Source of the DNA: an uncultured Bacteroidales bacterium | GTDB taxonomy: Bacteria; Bacteroidota; Bacteroidia; Bacteroidales; UBA4417 | Direction: 5' to 3' | Assembly (NCBI GenBank): GCA_903864265.1 | Contig: CAIPFN010000124.1 | Span: 1 to 50,549 of the forward strand | DNA length: 50,549 nt | In this document: positions 39,434 through 48,739 of the stretch, in pieces | Layout of the letters: each line of letters begins with the position of its first letter | Numbering within the stretch: the stretch's first letter is position 1 | Notes under the pieces: model-generated | Database searches by the model: none | What the model saw: only the letters and a program-made list of their open reading frames with translations | Told to the model about the DNA's origin: nothing | Made by a program: the position numbers and the translations under genes

Positions 39434-41050
39434 ATGAAAACAAAAGCATATTTTCTCCTTCTTTTAATTTTTGGTCTGTTTTCCTGTTCCGATCTGGATA
39501 AGATGAACCGAGATCCGAACAGACCTACCGGCGATATGTATGATTTCAGCCGTTCGCAAATTTCAACTCTCCTCAGGGCTGGTTCCACCTACAATGGTGC
39601 CGATATGTACCAAAGGGTCAAGAACCTTCATATCGACCTGTACTCACAGATGCTGGATGAAGTTCCTTCGGGATGGACCAATACCCGTAATTATTTCTCC
39701 AACGACGGCTGGACTATCTCTTACTGGAATTCCGTACCAAGCTGGGTTTCATCCCTCAATACCATTATCAACCTGGGTACGAATGATCCCAACCGTGTAA
39801 ATTCCGTAGCTCTTGCCCGTATATGGCGTGTGTATATCCAGAGCCAGGCCACCGACCTGTTCGGTGTAATGCCTTTCCCGAGTTATAAAACTATCGTGAA
39901 TAACCCACCTTATGTTTCCGTACAGGATCAGTATAAGGAATTCTTTACCGAACTGGATGAAGCTCCTAAAACTTTTGATGCAAGCAAGGGTTTCCTCAAC
40001 TCGAGTGAAGACATGATTTTTGGTGGTGACATCGTCAAATGGCAGAAATTTGCCAACTCACTCCGTTTACGCCTGGCTTTAAGGGTTTCGGAAGTTGATC
40101 CTGCCATGTGTACTACCCAGGCTACCGCCGCTATTACCGGTGGCGTTATGGAATCGGAAGCCGATGAAGCTAAATGTCCTCCTTCGAACAAAGGTTGGGG
40201 TAATGATTATAACTATACCCTGTTATTCTCCTGGGGCGAAACCCAGCATATGACGGCTACCTTCGAAAAACTGGTTTCAAATATTGGCGGCATTCCCTGG
40301 CCGGCTACAGTCACAGCCACTACAAAACCTGCTATGGTTGACCCCAGAGCTACTGTGATGTTCGATCCTTCTTCCGATGGACTCTGGAGAGGCGTTCCCG
40401 CCGGACTGCATCCCAACGATGTAAACCAGGAACCTAACAAGAGCACCGAAGTCGCTATACTGGGGGTGAAGATAGTCGGCCCCGACGGAGCCCGCAATCT
40501 GACCCGTAAATACGACCTGATGCTTTACGAAGAAATCTGTTTCCTCAAAGCCGAAGCTGCTCTCCGTAGCTTTGCCTCAGGCGATGCTAAAACGGAATAC
40601 GAAAAAGGCGTAACCGCATCCTTTGCCCGCTGGGGTGTAGCAGGTGCCAGCACTTATCTGGCATCGAATGCTAAAAACCTGGCCGGAACCAGCGCTAACT
40701 TCTCCGATGTTGGCGGCGCCGGAAACACAGCGATCGAAAAGATCATTACTCAGAAATACATTTCCCTTTTCCCTGATGTTTCAATCGAAGCATGGAGTGA
40801 TAAACGCAGGCTGAACCTGCCCCGCTTCGATGTACCTGTTTACCGCGATCCTGTGATCTGGGGTGGTGCACCAACAAGTATTACCGATCCACGCAGCTTT
40901 ATGAAAAGGGTGAAAATTCCTGATACCGAAGCTGTCAACAATACAGTGGAATATAATAAAGGTGTGGCCCTTATGGGTGCCGGCGGCGACCGTACCAATA
41001 CCAATCTTTGGTGGGATACCAATGCCAACTACTGCACTTCACCTAACTAA
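39434..41050 (+). CDS. susD: SusD/RagB-type outer-membrane lipoprotein
   Basis: This 538-residue protein has a lipoprotein signal peptide with lipobox LFSC (Cys about 18). It resembles the SusD-like family 2, with LDKMNRDPNRPTG after the cysteine, QSQATDLFGVMPFP and a C-terminal SLFPDVSIEAWSDKRRLNLPR. SusD proteins form the lid over the SusC barrel and bind the glycan or peptide. The gene forms one operon with susC and is closed by a strong terminator. Confidence 0.93.
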   Translation: MKTKAYFLLLLIFGLFSCSDLDKMNRDPNRPTGDMYDFSRSQISTLLRAGSTYNGADMYQRVKNLHIDLYSQMLDEVPSGWTNTRNYFSNDGWTISYWNSVPSWVSSLNTIINLGTNDPNRVNSVALARIWRVYIQSQATDLFGVMPFPSYKTIVNNPPYVSVQDQYKEFFTELDEAPKTFDASKGFLNSSEDMIFGGDIVKWQKFANSLRLRLALRVSEVDPAMCTTQATAAITGGVMESEADEAKCPPSNKGWGNDYNYTLLFSWGETQHMTATFEKLVSNIGGIPWPATVTATTKPAMVDPRATVMFDPSSDGLWRGVPAGLHPNDVNQEPNKSTEVAILGVKIVGPDGARNLTRKYDLMLYEEICFLKAEAALRSFASGDAKTEYEKGVTASFARWGVAGASTYLASNAKNLAGTSANFSDVGGAGNTAIEKIITQKYISLFPDVSIEAWSDKRRLNLPRFDVPVYRDPVIWGGAPTSITDPRSFMKRVKIPDTEAVNNTVEYNKGVALMGAGGDRTNTNLWWDTNANYCTSPN

Positions 41051-41079
41051 TCAACCCGGTTAAACATTTGATGCTGTTG

Positions 41080-41119
41080 AAAAAAGCCAGGTACTCCTTA
41101 GAGTTTACCTGGCTTTTTT
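41080..41119 (+). terminator. intrinsic terminator after susD
   Basis: A perfect 14-base inverted repeat (AAAAAAGCCAGGTA and its complement) has a 12-base loop and a T-run. It lies 30 bases downstream of the susD stop. The symmetry (A-run/T-run) may let it work on both strands. Confidence 0.9.
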
Positions 41120-41120
41120 A

Positions 41121-41560
41121 TGCATAGAACTAAGATATATCTGTTTGCCCGGGATGCTGTTTGAATAACGGCTTAATTGAATTCCGTAAAATTAAATTGT
41201 TCGCTTTAATAGGTATCACCCGTCTATCCACCTTTTGCCAGGGAGGACAATCGCTTATACTTTTTATCGAGAATGGTGATATGCAGGGTATTGCTGACGG
41301 AATAAATTTCTGTAACCAGGTCATCTCACAGTAAAATCCCTCTTAGCACGTCCTCCCCCTGATTTCAGGGGGAGACAGTGGGGGCACCAAAACACGACAA
41401 TTAAACTTATCAGAAATAAATTTCTATAAAACGGTCTTCCTCTCAGTTTCAGGAGCAGTCCTCATGGATACAACTTTATCAATTTTATCCATGGCAGATT
41501 TATAACTTTGAGAGCATTTATCCGCAAATCTAAGTCCCGGATTCATCTGGAATATTTCGT
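41121..41560. other. intergenic region with a GC-rich hairpin
   Basis: No gene is recognised between the susD terminator and the aminopeptidase 3' end. A perfect 10-base inverted repeat, CTCCCCCTGA/TCAGGGGGAG with a 2-base loop, lies at 41353-41374, followed by GACAGTGGGGGC. It resembles REP-like elements I recall from Bacteroidota genomes. Nothing else stands out. Confidence 0.45.
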
Positions 41561-43978
41561 CTAACGACCTGCTTTCCTTATTTTATCTACTTCTGCTCTG
41601 GCCGCATCACTAATTCCTTCCCCTATTTTATCAATCAGTATTTTATATCTGTCCTGTCCATAAAAATATTTCAGATTTTCGGAAGCCGCCGTGCGGATCT
41701 TGTAATTCCAATGTGTCAGACCCTCTACCATGTTTTTAAGAATATCTTCATCCAGGATGTTCAGCCGCTTCAAAGCATTGAAAGCGTTGATACGGGTTTC
41801 GAAATCATAACTCGCACCGGTATAGCTCTTCAGCTCAGCCAGGTTTTTCAGCTTGCCGTTGCCGATGGCAATTTCGAGCCATTTTATACGGATATTCTTA
41901 CCTCTCCATCCCACCTCATCTTTGGTTATATTCAGGTAGATGGTGCTCCGTTCGGGAAATGTACTGCAGAGATTGGCCATGGCAAGTTCCACATTCAGAT
42001 ACGACGAATCGCTGAGCAACTTTTCATAGGCCTGCCGGATCGAAGCAGGCACTTTCGTCACATTTTGCACTACTGCCAGCCTCACTTTATCGTCGGGATC
42101 GCTTATCGCCCGGAGAATCAGTTGCCGCGCATCCTCATCATTACCAGCCGAAAGCTGGCTTACAATTTCGCCCCTGGTGAGCTGAAATGTTTCTTGATTG
42201 TAGCATTTAATCAGGTCCTGCTCTTTCTGCACCAGGGGGATGTCGCGCAACTCCAGAAGGGCATCGTAGCGATCAATCATATTAGCTGCCATTAGCGCCT
42301 GTGCCACAAGTTCGTCGAACGAACGGGCAAATGCCGCTTTCTTGATGACTTTGCGGTTTGGATCGAAAAGCACAAACGCTATAGCCTTACCTGCCGGATT
42401 TGGTATGATAACTTCTTCATTACGGCCGCCAATCCACTGCTTTTTCTGATCGGAGGTTCCATCCGTATAATGCACCTCGAAATCGATAGGCATCCTGAAC
42501 AAGCCAATTAGCTGGTCCGTTTGCTGCACCTGCTCGATCGAAATCCGGGTTTCCCTTCCATCTTTTGCACCTTTAATCTGTTCATAACTCACTTTGTAGG
42601 ATGGCTCACCTCCCCGGTATATCCACTCTTCAAAAAACCACTCCAGCGATTTTCCGCTTGCTTTGCGGATCGCCGACACAAAATCATTGGTTTCGGCCTG
42701 CTGATAAGGATGCGACTCCAGGTAAAGTTTGATTGCCGCCCTGAATTCTTCGTCACCCAACACATCACGCAGCATGTCGAGCACAAGCGATCCCTTTGGG
42801 TACCAGCGGTTTCGCCCGCCCGAACTATGTCCCACGGCAAAATTGTCACGCGCAGCAGCATCAAAAACATCAAGTAGCTCTTTATTGCGCACATCCTGAT
42901 AATAATCGTTTCCAAATACATGTTGCTCAAATTTTTTAGCCCAGTAAGTGGCGAAACTTTCGGTGATCCATACATCCTTGTTTTTCAGATGCGAGATATA
43001 ATTGCCAAACCACTGATGTGCCAGTTCATGGGCGTTCACGTTCACGTAGTTCCTTCCCAGGAAGCCCCTGGGATCAACCATCAGGTAATCGCCGAAAACG
43101 GTGGAGGTAGTGGTTTCCATGGCACCATACATATAATCGGTCACGGGTGCTTCGCGATACAATTCCCAGGGATAGTCGAGACCCAGTTCCGATTCAAAAT
43201 AGTCAAACATTTCAGGCATATAGCGGTAGGTGGGTTCTACATGGTCTTTCCAGTCAGGATAATACCATAGTTCAAGGGGAAGTCCACGCCTGGTTTGTAG
43301 TGAAAGGAAATCATAATCGCCTATTACCAGGCAGGTAGAAAAAAAAGGATGCTGATGGTTCATCTTATAATACCAGGTCATGGTATGATCGGCATTGGCA
43401 ACTACCTTTTCCCTGACCCCGTTGTTAAATACTTTATAGTGTTCATCCACGGTAACTGCCATATCCACCGTGATGATTCCGGCCATATACGGAAGCCAGT
43501 GATCCGGACGTTGGGCCCAGATCTGCTTCCGCTTCAACTGGTTGGGATCGTTCCATCCGGTGAAATAAAGCCCGTCGGTTGGTTTTACGGTATAATTAAA
43601 CGAAAGGGTATGTACCGATTGCCATGCCAGTTTCACCGGCGGATCAATGATTACGTCGTTTCCTTTAAGCCTGAAAACAGCTGGCTGCTCATCAATTTTA
43701 ATGGTACTTATCCTGAGTTCGGGAACCGAAAAAACAATGGAATCGACAGACTCGTAAAGTACTTTGAATATAAAATCCACATTCCCCGATACCAGGGTGT
43801 CAAAAGGTTTGATATAAAGGGAGGCGGTCATATGCGAGAGTTCAATCTCGCGGTCCTGCATCTGGTACGATGCATCCCAGAGGTAGGAAACGGTTTTGTC
43901 CTGTGCTACAGCCGGGCTGTAAACTCCCGCCAGCAGGCATACACTGAATACAAGGGTCGTGAATGAATGTTTCTTCAT
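41561..43978 (-). CDS. M1 family zinc aminopeptidase, secreted
   Basis: This 805-residue protein has a signal peptide (MKKHSFTTLVFSVCLLAGVYSPAVAQ), an N-terminal beta domain, an M1 catalytic domain and a C-terminal HEAT-like helical region. The zinc site is visible as HELAHQW at about residues 317-323 with the second Glu in WITESFATYW. The usual GAMEN exopeptidase motif reads GAMET. Such enzymes remove N-terminal amino acids from peptides, here in the periplasm or outside. It may degrade peptides left from glycoproteins; that is inference from neighbours. A candidate -7 box lies about 70 bases upstream. Confidence 0.93.
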   Translation of the reverse strand: MKKHSFTTLVFSVCLLAGVYSPAVAQDKTVSYLWDASYQMQDREIELSHMTASLYIKPFDTLVSGNVDFIFKVLYESVDSIVFSVPELRISTIKIDEQPAVFRLKGNDVIIDPPVKLAWQSVHTLSFNYTVKPTDGLYFTGWNDPNQLKRKQIWAQRPDHWLPYMAGIITVDMAVTVDEHYKVFNNGVREKVVANADHTMTWYYKMNHQHPFFSTCLVIGDYDFLSLQTRRGLPLELWYYPDWKDHVEPTYRYMPEMFDYFESELGLDYPWELYREAPVTDYMYGAMETTTSTVFGDYLMVDPRGFLGRNYVNVNAHELAHQWFGNYISHLKNKDVWITESFATYWAKKFEQHVFGNDYYQDVRNKELLDVFDAAARDNFAVGHSSGGRNRWYPKGSLVLDMLRDVLGDEEFRAAIKLYLESHPYQQAETNDFVSAIRKASGKSLEWFFEEWIYRGGEPSYKVSYEQIKGAKDGRETRISIEQVQQTDQLIGLFRMPIDFEVHYTDGTSDQKKQWIGGRNEEVIIPNPAGKAIAFVLFDPNRKVIKKAAFARSFDELVAQALMAANMIDRYDALLELRDIPLVQKEQDLIKCYNQETFQLTRGEIVSQLSAGNDEDARQLILRAISDPDDKVRLAVVQNVTKVPASIRQAYEKLLSDSSYLNVELAMANLCSTFPERSTIYLNITKDEVGWRGKNIRIKWLEIAIGNGKLKNLAELKSYTGASYDFETRINAFNALKRLNILDEDILKNMVEGLTHWNYKIRTAASENLKYFYGQDRYKILIDKIGEGISDAARAEVDKIRKAGR

Positions 43979-44045
43979 AGGTTAGTAGGATATGGCAATC
44001 GGTGCAGATCAGGCAAATGCCTCGTCTTAAGCCGGGGATTTGGTT

Positions 44046-44053
44046 CAAAATTA
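44046..44053 (-). promoter_or_regulatory. candidate -7 box of the M1 aminopeptidase (TAATTTTG)
   Basis: This is an exact TAnnTTTG match on the minus strand, about 70 bases before the ATG. No clear -33 partner is seen. It lies between the gene and the 68-bp repeat array. Confidence 0.35.
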
Positions 44054-44102
44054 CGATTATTCCGTTTAGTCTCAGCACACTTGGAAGAACAAGGCGGTGG
44101 TT

Positions 44103-44367
44103 CAGTGTCTGTTCACCCGACGGGTCATTTGCCTTTGATAATAGTTCCATATCTCGATACCCTTTTGGGTACAGTGTCTGTAAACCCTGAGGGCGTCTGC
44201 CTCTGTTAATGGTACCAGATCTTGGTACCCTTTTGGGTACAGTGTCTGTACACCCTGAGGGCGTCTGCCTCTGTTAATGGTACCAGATCTTGGTACCCTT
44301 TTGGGTACAGTGTCTGTACACCCTGAGGGCGTCTGCCTCTGTTAATGGTTCCAGATCTTGGTACCGA
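44103..44367. repeat. 68-bp tandem repeat, about 4 copies
   Basis: Two near-identical full units begin at 44211 and 44279, with a partial copy at 44347 and diverged copies from 44143 and, degraded, from ~44103. The unit holds several overlapping dyads built on GTAC: GGTACCA-GATCT-TGGTACC, GTACCC-TTTT-GGGTAC and GTACAG-TGT-CTGTAC, plus CCCTGAGGG. It lies between the GH27 stop and the M1 aminopeptidase start. It is non-coding and its function is unknown. Confidence 0.9.
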
Positions 44368-44646
44368 AGGGGTGTCTGACACTTAAAACGCCTCAGAATG
44401 AGGGAATACAGGATCAGATCTTGCTCATCACAAAACTCAAAAAAGTTTAGAATAACGGCCAAAAACCTGTCGGTGCAGGAAGCTGAACCCGATTCGCTAC
44501 AGCGAAATGTGCCTTTTATCGGGTTTTAATGAAATACTGTTGACATGATATGCAGAGCTGTGATATTTGTTTACGATCCGTACAGATCTGCTCTAAGATA
44601 ATTTAATCCACTAAAGGGTTGCCAGCTATGATTCCCCGAAAGGAAT
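44368..44646. other. intergenic stretch after the 68-bp array
   Basis: This lies between the repeat array and the GH27 3' end. I see no gene, no clear terminator and no further repeat unit. The track ORF at 44274-44462 is partly repeat-derived and is rejected. Confidence 0.4.
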
Positions 44647-46599
44647 CTACCTGTAAATCCTGAGTAACTTCACCCCATGAGCCGGAACAGGGGCAGAATA
44701 TTCCTTGTCGAACCTGCCTTCATCCGATTGGGCCCAGACATTTCTTACGGTATAGGTTCCGCTCAGCTTCAAATCACCCCAGCTCACGGTGACCTGTGCC
44801 GGAAACAACCCCCTGTTAAACAATCCTATAGCCTTGCTGCCATCTTCCAGGTCTTTGGCCCATATTTCGAGACTGCCATTCTGAACCATACGTGACGCCT
44901 GTTTACCCAAAGGATCCTGGTTTATGTCAAGCACCTCATCGTTGGTGAGCAGGCTGTAAGTAAATTCATCGAGTTGAGTCATATCGCAGCCGATCAGCAA
45001 GGGCGAAGCCAGTAAGGACCAAAGCGAAATATGTGTGTATTGCTCATTCGGTGTCAGTCGGGTAGGATGCAATTCCGGACCCCAGCCCACTTTCCCTACT
45101 ACCAGCATATCCGGATCGTTCCAGTGCCCGGGTCCTGCAAATACTTCGTGCCCGGCCTGGCCGAATCCAATAGTTTCCATACTCGTCCAGTCATCGGTAA
45201 TATCGCCGGTTGTACGCCAGCAGTTTCCTCCTGCTTCGGCGCCCCATTCCCATACATCACCCATTCCATACTGGCAAAGGCTGTATACTATATCGCGCTG
45301 GGCTTTGCCAAGTGCGTCCTTCATAACAAGATAGGGCTTTTTAAGCTCGGGCAGGCTGTGATCTTTGGCAATGCGCTCATAGTCGCACCAGTCGTATTTC
45401 AGGTAATCGAAGCCCCATTCAGCAAACCGTTTGGCGTCTTTTTCTTCGTGCTGGTAACAGGCCGTAAAGCCGGCGCAGGTTTTAGGCCCGGGCCCGGAAT
45501 AGATGCCGGTCTTTAATCCCAGCCCATGCACATAATCGGTAAGCACTTTCATATCCGGGAATTTCTTATTTGTATTCATATTGTCATTGGCATCCCTCAC
45601 TTCACCTCCCAGAATTGAATCCTTGCTGTCTGGTTTTACCATCCAGCAATCATCTATATTGATATAACTCCATCCATGATCGGCCAGTCCGCTGTTTACC
45701 ATGGCATCGGCAGCGGCTTTCACCTTTTGCTGATCAACGGCTCCGGCAAAACAATTCCAGCTGTTCCACCCCAGGGGTGGGGTAAGCGCAATCTGATCAC
45801 CGCAGACTAAGGTCAGTTTGCGGCTGATGTTCCCTTTATTGTTGCGGGCGGTGAGCATTACCACACAGGTACCGGCTGTATTTATTTTCCCGTGTATGAT
45901 CCCGGTATGGCTATCAAGCTTTAAGCCTGCTGGCAAGCCGTTCGCCGAAAATGTCATGGGCCGTTCGCCCGTGGCGGCTATACGGAACAGGAAATTATTC
46001 CCTGGTCTTGCACCGTAAATTTTAGGTCCGTTTATACGGGGCGACAACGGTGCCGCTGGAGTCATAATTACACCGGGCTCCATGGGCCTGTCGATGGAAA
46101 TAGGTTGCCTGCCTTTGACAAGGAAATAAGCGTCAGCCCAGTCGGTATGATCATAATTGGGCCCGTCGGCAGTGGTTTCGGTACAAAGTATCAGGGTGTC
46201 AATAGCTGATATATTAATATCAACGGCTGCGCCCGCTCCGCCTGAGCGTAAAACCGCGCTCTGCCAAAGAAGGCCATGATTGCCGTAAATTTTAAAAACA
46301 GCCGATCCGCTTGAAGCTTTTTCCTCATCGTCAATCCCTGCTATGGCATGGAACTTCGCTGAGCCACCCGCCAGTTTCAGGTATAAAACGCTGGAGGCAT
46401 GAGTGCCGAATCCTTTTTTGTAAATTACCCCGTTCAGGCTGATAGGGTTGCCCATGCATGAAACATCGGCTCCTGCCTTGCCCCAGCCCAGGGTGGCTTT
46501 CGAAATATCAAGCGACGAAAGCCAGATGGTATCATACTGCTGAGCTTGTAAATGATTAGTTGCCAGTAATATAATGATAAGTACGATTAGTTTATTCAT
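44647..46599 (-). CDS. GH27 alpha-galactosidase-like enzyme with NPCBM and Ig-like domains
   Basis: This 650-residue secreted protein (signal MNKLIVLIIILLATNHLQAQ) has an NPCBM-type domain at ~25-160 (GWGKAGADVSCMGNPISLNG, KGFGTHASSVLYLKL), a putative Ig-like domain at ~180-265 and a GH27 barrel from ~270. The nucleophile is in FDYLKYDWCDY (Asp about 403) and the acid/base in WRTTGDITDDW (Asp about 466), aligned by eye to human alpha-galactosidase A. GH27 removes alpha-galactose or alpha-GalNAc. It lies 30 bases after GH125 on the same strand, so the two are probably co-transcribed. Confidence 0.93.
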   Translation of the reverse strand: MNKLIVLIIILLATNHLQAQQYDTIWLSSLDISKATLGWGKAGADVSCMGNPISLNGVIYKKGFGTHASSVLYLKLAGGSAKFHAIAGIDDEEKASSGSAVFKIYGNHGLLWQSAVLRSGGAGAAVDINISAIDTLILCTETTADGPNYDHTDWADAYFLVKGRQPISIDRPMEPGVIMTPAAPLSPRINGPKIYGARPGNNFLFRIAATGERPMTFSANGLPAGLKLDSHTGIIHGKINTAGTCVVMLTARNNKGNISRKLTLVCGDQIALTPPLGWNSWNCFAGAVDQQKVKAAADAMVNSGLADHGWSYINIDDCWMVKPDSKDSILGGEVRDANDNMNTNKKFPDMKVLTDYVHGLGLKTGIYSGPGPKTCAGFTACYQHEEKDAKRFAEWGFDYLKYDWCDYERIAKDHSLPELKKPYLVMKDALGKAQRDIVYSLCQYGMGDVWEWGAEAGGNCWRTTGDITDDWTSMETIGFGQAGHEVFAGPGHWNDPDMLVVGKVGWGPELHPTRLTPNEQYTHISLWSLLASPLLIGCDMTQLDEFTYSLLTNDEVLDINQDPLGKQASRMVQNGSLEIWAKDLEDGSKAIGLFNRGLFPAQVTVSWGDLKLSGTYTVRNVWAQSDEGRFDKEYSAPVPAHGVKLLRIYR

Positions 46600-46629
46600 C
46601 TTTTAAGAATTTTTGGAATATATAGGAGT

Positions 46630-48069
46630 CTATGCTTTCAGTAAATGTGGATTTTCGGAATGCACTTTAATTATAAGCTCCCCGAAAAGGGTGTTAGCCC
46701 AGGCGAACCAATTCCGGGTATAATCCCCGGGATTATCTTTATTAAACGATTCATGCATAAAGCCTTTGCCTGCATGGGTGGTCTTAAGCATAAACAGGCA
46801 ATTTCTGATTTCTTCGGTATCGGAGCTGGTCATGGCCTGCATGATAATGGTCATAGGCCAGATCTTATCCCTGAGCGTATGTGGACTCCCTATGCCGGAA
46901 GCTGCTTTTCCTTTGAAAAACCAGCAGTGGTCCTCGCTCAGCAGGAATTTTCGGGTATTACGGTAACCGGTATCTCCGGCATCTATGCACCCCAGGTAGG
47001 GGAGGGCAAGCAGGCTGGGAACATTGCTGTCGTCCATCATCAGCCGGTTGCCAAAACCATCTACTTCATAGGAAATAACTTTTCCATATCCCAGGTGATC
47101 CGCTATGGCATACTGCTGCAGGGCCTGTTCTACTTCATCCGCCAGTTTGCGGCATTTGCCGGCCAACGTATGATTCCCGGTGACCTGTTCACAAATTTCA
47201 CTCAGTTGTCGCATCGAGGTTACGGCAAAATAGTTGGATGGCACCAGGAAAGGGAAAGTGGTCGCATCGTCCGAAGGCCTGAAAATGGAGCAGATCAAAC
47301 CTACCGGGCGTTGAGGATTCCCCATGCCATTGCCCGGTACCGTGTCAGTTTGCCAGGCAGTAGTCCTCTTAAATGAATAGGGGCCCGGGTTATCCTTCCG
47401 CTGCTGCACCCTGAAAGTCGCATAGATGAGTTCCATGGCTTCATTCCACTTGCCGTCGAACACCGATGTGTCGCCAGTGCTTTTCCAGAACCCATGGGCA
47501 AGACGAATCGGGTAGCATAAGGAGTCAATTTCCCATTTACGCTCGTGTATTCCGGGTTTCATATCGGTGATATCCGATTTCCACTCGCTCATTTCGTCCC
47601 CATCCAGGAAGGCATTTGCATACGGATCGAGTAATATGCAGCTCACCTGCCTGTTTATAACCCCTGCAATCAACCTGCGCAGGGGCTCATCATCCCTGGT
47701 ATAGGGTAAATATGGCCACACCTGTGCCGATGAATCGCGAAGCCACATGGCATGAATATCACCGGTAATCACAAAAGTATCGGGCCTGCCGCCGGATTCG
47801 GAGTAGGAAACAGTGGTATCCAGGGTATTCGGGAAACAGTTTTCGAACAGCCAGGCCAGTTCGGGGTCGGTAATGTCTTTTTTGATGGTAAGAATGATAG
47901 CTTCAATAGCCCTGCTCACAAAATTTCTTTTACTTAAAACCGGCCGAAGGGTGGTGAAATCAGGTTGAGTGTAAAAGAAAGGAGCAGCAAATAAATTGCT
48001 GTACCGGCTGAAAGTGAGTGCAGCGATTCCGGTTCCCGTGGTTTTGATAAAACTCCGACGTGTTCCCAT
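46630..48069 (-). CDS. GH125 exo-alpha-1,6-mannosidase
   Basis: This 479-residue protein of the GH125 (DUF1237) family shows TGDIHAMWLRDSSAQVWPYLPY near residue 100, LLDPYANAFLD, MKPGIHERKWEIDSLCYPIRLA and, late, GFMHESFNKDNPGDYTRNWFAWANTLFGELI. GH125 members remove alpha-1,6-linked mannose, as in N-glycan cores. The N-terminus (MGTRRSFIKTTGTGIAALTF) has a twin-arginine-like motif, which suggests Tat export. It is the first gene of the GH125-GH27 pair. Confidence 0.93.
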   Translation of the reverse strand: MGTRRSFIKTTGTGIAALTFSRYSNLFAAPFFYTQPDFTTLRPVLSKRNFVSRAIEAIILTIKKDITDPELAWLFENCFPNTLDTTVSYSESGGRPDTFVITGDIHAMWLRDSSAQVWPYLPYTRDDEPLRRLIAGVINRQVSCILLDPYANAFLDGDEMSEWKSDITDMKPGIHERKWEIDSLCYPIRLAHGFWKSTGDTSVFDGKWNEAMELIYATFRVQQRKDNPGPYSFKRTTAWQTDTVPGNGMGNPQRPVGLICSIFRPSDDATTFPFLVPSNYFAVTSMRQLSEICEQVTGNHTLAGKCRKLADEVEQALQQYAIADHLGYGKVISYEVDGFGNRLMMDDSNVPSLLALPYLGCIDAGDTGYRNTRKFLLSEDHCWFFKGKAASGIGSPHTLRDKIWPMTIIMQAMTSSDTEEIRNCLFMLKTTHAGKGFMHESFNKDNPGDYTRNWFAWANTLFGELIIKVHSENPHLLKA

Positions 48070-48333
48070 AGGACAAATTATGTATTTGGATTTCCGAAAG
48101 TAAAATTAAGTGATTTATAAGATTTTGCAAATGATTTTGATGATTTTATGGTAAATATTGAGCTGCAATTGCTGAGGTTTAAATGTTGAATTTATTGCAT
48201 ATAATTCCAAAATCAATAGATACGTATTTACCTGTTTCTCTAAATAATTTTTTCAACTCTATGTTAATCAGAAATGTAGTTTCATAAATTGCTAACTATT
48301 TTTATTTGTTGACAATCAGATCACTTATCGATC

Positions 48334-48341
48334 TATCTTTG
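48334..48341 (+). promoter_or_regulatory. candidate promoter (-7 box TATCTTTG)
   Basis: This is an exact TAnnTTTG match with TTTGTTG at 48305-48311 about 22-25 bases upstream, close to the Bacteroidota -33/-7 spacing. It is about 400 bases before the symporter ATG and reads into the repeat, so it might drive a leader or an untranslated RNA. Confidence 0.35.
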
Positions 48342-48388
48342 ATTATCTGTTTCCATTAAACCCGGGATTTAAAACAATGCAATATTCA

Positions 48389-48530
48389 CCCCTTACAAAG
48401 TATTGAGAAACAAATGCATGCCACAGATATCTGGGATTTCGCAGATTGGAATCTATCAATTCAGTCAAATAAATAAAAGGCTAAAAATCCGTGTTAATTG
48501 TGAAATATCTGGCAAAATGGCGGATAGAGC
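48389..48530. repeat. degenerate dispersed repeat, left copy
   Basis: It begins CCTTACAAAGTATTGAGAAA, continues with ACAAATGCATG and ends with AAAATCCGTGTTAATTGTG and AAAATGGCG. The right copy at 50264-50425 has the same blocks in the same order and orientation. Confidence 0.65.
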
Positions 48531-48699
48531 TGGAATAGTAATAAAACTGATTAACTTTTGTCCTGATAATACACTGAACGGTGGATTCTCCTCAATTTTA
48601 ATTCATACATCCGTTTGTTTAACATTAATGAAAGAACATTGGATTATCCTCATTGCTCAATTCAATGGGTTCATCAGTCAAAAAATGGATTTATAAATT

Positions 48700-48707
48700 T
48701 ATCTTTG
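48700..48707 (+). promoter_or_regulatory. candidate -7 box of the symporter gene (TATCTTTG)
   Basis: This is an exact TAnnTTTG match 33 bases before the ATG. The implied leader is about 25 bases. No convincing -33 element is seen. Confidence 0.45.
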
Positions 48708-48739
48708 TGAATTAAATATACTAGGAACTTTTAATAAGT

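Larger units (their letters stand above)
48070..48739. other. long divergent intergenic region
   Basis: The gap separates the divergent GH125 and symporter genes. It holds two exact TAnnTTTG boxes on the plus strand and the left copy of a degenerate ~150-base repeat. The 97-aa ORF at 48403-48696 overlaps the repeat and is not considered a gene. Confidence 0.5.

Noticed and set aside
44103-44367. possible integron attC sites or CRISPR
   Set aside because: The 68-base units are near-identical throughout with no cassette genes between them, no integrase is present, and no GTTRRRY core was found in the expected place.
48403-48696. 97-aa plus-strand ORF upstream of the symporter
   Set aside because: It overlaps the degenerate dispersed repeat, has no family features and its composition follows the AT-rich intergenic sequence.
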